Assembly: GCA_035328465.1 (NCBI GenBank)
Contig: DAOLIQ010000108.1
Coordinates: 1-9,298, forward strand
DNA: 9,298 nt
From: JADJEI01 sp035328465
GTDB taxonomy: Bacteria; Bacteroidota; Ignavibacteria; Ignavibacteriales; Ignavibacteriaceae
Reading direction: 5' to 3'
Each line of letters opens with the position of its first letter. Within the stretch, counting starts at the first letter, position 1. The notes under the pieces were generated by a model. That model saw nothing but the letters and a program-made list of their open reading frames with translations, ran no database searches and was not told the DNA's origin. The translations under genes and the position numbers were made by a program. Of this stretch, positions 6,917-9,298 are shown piece by piece.

Positions 6917-7588
6917 TTAGTTAAATTTTTCGTTAAATAGAATTTCTTCAAAAGTATAAAAACCCCGTTTTTTACCAATGATAAATTCGGCAGATTTTAA
7001 AATACCTTCAGCAAAAGTCCGTCTTGAAAGTGCTGAATGAGAAATTTTAAGTACCTCCCCCAATGAACCAAATTGAATTTCATGTTCACCGGCAACATTA
7101 CCTAACCTTAGAGATGAAGTATTTATTTTTTTAGGATCGAATAATTCCTGAATCATTTTTGCAGTGCCGGAAGGTTTATCTTTTTTAAATCGGTGATGAG
7201 TTTCCGTGATTTCAATATCCCAATCATTAAGATAGTTTTTGGCTTGCTTTATTAGACGAAGCATTACCTGGACACCAATAGAGTAATTATAACTTTGAAC
7301 AATTGGATATTGAAGTGATAATGTCTTTAAAGTTTTTATCTCTTCTTTTGAAAGTCCTGTCGTTGCGATTATAAAAGGAATTTCAAACTTACAGAGATAG
7401 TCAATACTTTTTGTGAAAACTTCAGGTAAAGAGCAATCAATTAATAATTCTGGTGTACCCTCTTTCCATTCGCCATCTATATCGAATGCAAAAACAAGTT
7501 GATGACCGTTTTCTGAAAACACATTGTGAACTTCTTTTCCGAGTTTTCCAGAAGCTCCGATTAAACCATATTTTATTTTCTTATTCAT
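6917..7588 (-). CDS. dapB: 4-hydroxy-tetrahydrodipicolinate reductase
   Basis: DapB reduces the DapA product (hydroxytetrahydrodipicolinate) to tetrahydrodipicolinate with NAD(P)H in the cytoplasm. The 223-residue protein starts with the dinucleotide-binding loop IGASGKLGKEV (10-20). It has IIATTGLS (73-80), the NAD(P)-side motif of the family, and NYSIGVQVML (101-110). The substrate and catalytic motif is ETHHRFKKDKPSGTA (129-143), with His131/His132, Lys136 and the SGTA loop. GEHEIQFGSLGE (167-178) and SRRTFAEGIL (188-197) complete the C-terminal half. It is shorter than the E. coli enzyme (273 residues), mainly around the variable loops, as in some other compact bacterial forms, and shows no missing key residue. 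The ATG is 7 nt after the dapA stop with no visible Shine-Dalgarno, so coupled initiation is likely. Confidence 0.95.
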   Translation of the reverse strand: MNKKIKYGLIGASGKLGKEVHNVFSENGHQLVFAFDIDGEWKEGTPELLIDCSLPEVFTKSIDYLCKFEIPFIIATTGLSKEEIKTLKTLSLQYPIVQSYNYSIGVQVMLRLIKQAKNYLNDWDIEITETHHRFKKDKPSGTAKMIQELFDPKKINTSSLRLGNVAGEHEIQFGSLGEVLKISHSALSRRTFAEGILKSAEFIIGKKRGFYTFEEILFNEKFN

Positions 7589-7595
7589 AGCTGAA

Positions 7596-8468
7596 CTACT
7601 GAAAGTTTAATAATTCTTTATCTAATATTGCTTCAGAAGACTGAGTGATTTTAGCTAATGGAAGTCTAAGTACATTATCACACAAACCCAATTTGCTCAT
7701 TACATATTTTACCGGTGAAGGTGAAGTTTCGATAAACAGTTTATTCATCATGGCAAGATATTTATTATTTAATTTTTGTGCAGTGGTAAAATCTTGATTC
7801 AATAATGCGTTTGTTATCTCTTTCATCTGAGTTGGAAATGGATTAGAGAACACTGAAATCACCCCCACCCCTCCAAGAGCCATAATCGGTAATGTTTGGT
7901 CGTCATTTCCTGAAAGTACTTCTAAAGAATCCGGTTTGATAGAAATCAGATGAGCTATTTGCGAAATATTTCCACTCGCTTCTTTTATTGCTACAACGTT
8001 TCTACAAACTTCGTGTATTTTCACTGCAGTTTCGGGAAGAATATTCATTCCAGTGCGGGATGGGACATTATATAAAATTATTTTAAGTGAAGTTCTTTCG
8101 GAAATGTATTTGTAATGCTCTATTAAACTTTGCTGTGTCCCTTTATTATAATATGGATTAACTATTAGCACACCATCGAGTTTAAAATGTTCGGCTAATT
8201 TATTTTGCTCAACAACATGTTTAGTATTATTACTCCCCGTACCCAGAATTACCGGGACTCTATTCCGATTGGCATCAAGAACAGTTTCTAAAATTTTTTT
8301 TCGCTCTTCGTCATCAATTACCGGAGACTCTCCGGTCGTTCCAAGCACAATAAGAGCATCAATTTTATTTGCAATTTGAAAGTCAATAATATTTCTTATT
8401 GAGTTGTAATCAACCGAAAGATCTTGATTGAATGGTGTAATTAAGGCGGTGCCAACTCCTTTGAACAT
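7596..8468 (-). CDS. dapA: 4-hydroxy-tetrahydrodipicolinate synthase
   Basis: DapA condenses pyruvate with aspartate semialdehyde, the branch point to DAP and lysine. The 290-residue TIM barrel shows the family's key parts: GTTGES (43-48), catalytic Tyr133 with LYNVPSRTG (132-140, including Arg138), and the Schiff-base lysine Lys162 in IKEASG (161-166). GNDDQTLPIMALGGVGVISV (187-206) completes the barrel. The loop NPYYNKGTQQ (104-113) has Gly where most enzymes have Pro (YYNKP or YYNRP); the effect is unknown. It is the first gene of the operon, 138 nt upstream-spaced from the small ORF at 8607. Its ATG has a Shine-Dalgarno (AGGA at 8478-8475, spacing 6). I see no lysine riboswitch in the leader, so control may lie in allosteric inhibition of DapA or LysC. 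Confidence 0.96.
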   Translation of the reverse strand: MFKGVGTALITPFNQDLSVDYNSIRNIIDFQIANKIDALIVLGTTGESPVIDDEERKKILETVLDANRNRVPVILGTGSNNTKHVVEQNKLAEHFKLDGVLIVNPYYNKGTQQSLIEHYKYISERTSLKIILYNVPSRTGMNILPETAVKIHEVCRNVVAIKEASGNISQIAHLISIKPDSLEVLSGNDDQTLPIMALGGVGVISVFSNPFPTQMKEITNALLNQDFTTAQKLNNKYLAMMNKLFIETSPSPVKYVMSKLGLCDNVLRLPLAKITQSSEAILDKELLNFQ

Positions 8469-8474
8469 TTTATT

Positions 8475-8478
8475 TCCT
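8475..8478 (-). promoter_or_regulatory. Ribosome binding site of dapA
   Basis: AGGA on the minus strand ends six bases before the dapA ATG. It is the only Shine-Dalgarno in the five-gene operon. No convincing TAnnTTTG promoter element is visible in the AT-rich stretch 8479-8606. Confidence 0.5.
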
Positions 8479-8606
8479 AAATAAAAATTTTAATTTTATT
8501 TAAAAATATGAAAGTTCGGAAGATTAGCCTAATAGGAGGGTTGTAATAAAACCACTAAAAATAAATAAAAGACTAGAGAAGAAGCCCCATTCTTTCTGAA
8601 ATGTGA

Positions 8607-8813
8607 TTATACTTCCAAAGATTTTAGCAGTAAAATAAAAAGAGTAAACCCGACAAGCATCAATATTGATATGGTGAACCCATTATGAATCTTCATTCTT
8701 TTTTCAAATGTTATGAATGGTAAAAAGCCTAATGGATTTACGATTCCGTTTCCAATCTGTTCCTGCTGATATTTTCGGAAATATTTCTTTGATAAAGATT
8801 TAATAGCTGACAT
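8607..8813 (-). CDS. Small membrane protein with C-terminal helix, function unknown
   Basis: This 68-residue ORF begins at the ATG 8813-8811 with GGAG at 8824-8821, seven bases upstream, which is good support for a real gene. The first 45 residues are polar and basic (KSLSKKYFRKYQQEQ near the start, then NPLGFLPFITFEKRMK). One hydrophobic helix at about 46-63 (FTISILMLVGFTLFILLL) sits almost at the C-terminus, so the protein may be tail-anchored with its N-terminal part in the cytoplasm. I do not recognise the family. It lies 15 nt downstream of another small ORF on the same strand, and the Shine-Dalgarno lies in that gap, so the two look like one unit. dapA begins 138 nt further downstream; readthrough into the lysine operon is possible but not shown. 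Confidence 0.55.
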   Translation of the reverse strand: MSAIKSLSKKYFRKYQQEQIGNGIVNPLGFLPFITFEKRMKIHNGFTISILMLVGFTLFILLLKSLEV

Positions 8814-8828
8814 TACATTACTCCGGTT

Positions 8829-8951
8829 TTAGTATTTCATAAATAAATTGTTTAATTCTTTTCTCGCCTTAAAAGATTTAATAACACTTTTAAGGACCCT
8901 AAATGTTAGAAGCAATGTGACTGAACTTATTAATAACTCTAAGAAATTCAT
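8829..8951 (-). CDS. Very small membrane peptide ORF (40 aa)
   Basis: Reading the minus strand from the ATG at 8951-8949 gives 40 codons ending in TAA at 8831-8829. The N-terminal part (MNFLELLISSVTLLLTF) is a hydrophobic helix. The rest is strongly basic (RVLKSVIKSFKARKEL and on to a Met-Lys-Tyr end). AGGTG lies four bases upstream of the ATG, and an in-frame TAA sits a few codons before it, so the ORF is complete as read. It ends 15 nt before the next small ORF, whose Shine-Dalgarno lies in that spacer. A hydrophobic N-terminus plus basic tail is the shape of small regulatory membrane peptides and also of type I toxins. I see no antisense RNA promoter that would favour the toxin reading. 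No family is recognised. Confidence 0.42.
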   Translation of the reverse strand: MNFLELLISSVTLLLTFRVLKSVIKSFKARKELNNLFMKY

Positions 8952-9032
8952 TAAACACCTATATTTTTAATTGACTGTTACAACTATCATGCCATCTATT
9001 TATTAACAAGAAATTTGGAAATCAATCATACT

Positions 9033-9040
9033 CAAACATA
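9033..9040 (-). promoter_or_regulatory. Candidate -7 promoter element for the small-ORF pair
   Basis: TATGTTTG on the minus strand fits TAnnTTTG and would give a leader of about 75 nt to the 40-codon ORF. No TTG stands at the expected distance upstream (the nearest TTTGG is 28 nt away), so this is only a half match. Confidence 0.28.
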
Positions 9041-9136
9041 TAATTGTCTGGGAATAATGAAATAATTCCAAATCGAAACAGAAATTCTCATAATAGAATT
9101 AAATATTAGAAAGTTAATATTAGTAAAATGTAGATT

Positions 9137-9167
9137 TTTGGAACGATTGATAAAATTTCTAAATTTG
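9137..9167 (+). promoter_or_regulatory. Bacteroidota-type promoter of tRNA-Arg
   Basis: TTTG (9137-9140), a 19-nt spacer and TAAATTTG (9160-9167) match the TTTG-N19-TAnnTTTG housekeeping promoter of Bacteroidota exactly. Transcription would start near 9172, about 48 nt before the mature tRNA. Its position directly upstream of an RNA gene on the same strand makes it the best-supported promoter here. Confidence 0.65.
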
Positions 9168-9219
9168 CTACGTAATTTTCTGCAACTAGTGTAAAAAAGT
9201 ATTACAAAAACATGGAAAT

Positions 9220-9293
9220 GCACCCGTAGCTTAATTGGATAGAGCATCTGACTACGGATCAGAAGGTTCGGGGTTCGAATCCCTGCGGGTGTA
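9220..9293 (+). tRNA. tRNA-Arg(ACG)
   Basis: A full cloverleaf can be drawn. The acceptor stem is GCACCCG (9220-9226) with CGGGTGT (9286-9292), closing on a G-U pair. The D arm is GCTT/GAGC (9229-9232, 9242-9245) and the anticodon stem is TCTGA/TCAGA. The loop CTACGGA (9252-9258) carries anticodon ACG at 9254-9256. The T arm is CGGGG/CCCTG around TTCGAAT (9274-9280), with discriminator A at 9293. ACG is read as ICG after deamination of A34 by TadA and decodes CGU, CGC and CGA. The 3' CCA is not encoded (CTA follows), so it must be added by the CCA-adding enzyme. Confidence 0.96.
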
Positions 9294-9298
9294 CTAAG

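Noticed and set aside
8469..8606. Possible lysine riboswitch in the dapA leader
   Set aside because: The 138-nt stretch is AT-rich and too short and unstructured to hold the five-helix lysine aptamer. I saw no conserved core or terminator switch.
8813..8818. ATG-TAA start-stop element directly before the ATG of the 68-codon ORF
   Set aside because: It is only two bases from the GGAG, too close for initiation, and such a six-base string is expected by chance in AT-rich DNA.
8867..8895. Perfect 9-bp inverted repeat CCTTAAAAG / CTTTTAAGG with an 11-nt loop
   Set aside because: It lies inside the 40-codon ORF, is AT-rich and has no U-tract on either strand, so I do not call it a terminator or operator. 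If that ORF proves false, this hairpin deserves another look.
9102..9123. Direct repeat AATATTAG (9102-9109 and 9116-9123)
   Set aside because: It is short and low in complexity within AT-rich intergenic DNA, with no further copies that would suggest an iteron or array.
9032..9247. A 71-codon open frame on the minus strand
   Set aside because: It begins inside and opposite the tRNA-Arg gene, runs across the tRNA promoter, has a low-complexity composition and resembles no family.

Overview
The window is AT-rich chromosomal DNA of ordinary housekeeping content. Two promoter-like sites fit the Bacteroidota pattern TTG/TTTG-N19-20-TAnnTTTG. The protein set (an MFS/POT-like carrier, a PASTA membrane protein, an NFACT/RqcH protein whose N-terminus resembles Bacteroidota/Chlorobi members, and the acetyl branch of lysine synthesis) suggests the Bacteroidota/Chlorobiota/Ignavibacteriota group. 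That placement is inferred from style of sequence, not from a marker gene.

Layout. Positions 1-1562 (minus) hold the 5' part of a single-pass PASTA-domain protein, preceded by a TTG-started POT/MFS transporter that has its own promoter and ribosome binding site. Positions 1563-1802 are a divergent intergenic region with a REP-like palindrome. Positions 1804-3809 (plus) hold an RqcH/NFACT ribosome-quality-control protein and a small two-helix membrane protein. Positions 3866-8468 (minus) are a tight five-gene operon read as dapA-dapB-dapH-lysC-M20 deacetylase, with gaps of 7, 8, -4 and 11 nt. Positions 8607-8951 (minus) hold two very small membrane-protein genes, one of only 40 codons, each with a good Shine-Dalgarno sequence. 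A tRNA-Arg(ACG) gene on the plus strand ends the window at 9220-9293, behind a well-formed promoter.

How the genes work together. LysC phosphorylates aspartate, and aspartate-semialdehyde dehydrogenase (not in the window) makes the aldehyde. DapA and DapB turn that into tetrahydrodipicolinate, and DapH acetylates it. An aminotransferase (not in the window) then makes N-acetyl-LL-diaminopimelate, which the M20 enzyme most likely deacetylates to LL-DAP for lysine and peptidoglycan. The cluster is therefore most of the acetylase variant of the DAP pathway in one transcript.

I found no mobile element, CRISPR array or defence system. The least explained part is 8607-9100, with its paired small membrane ORFs.
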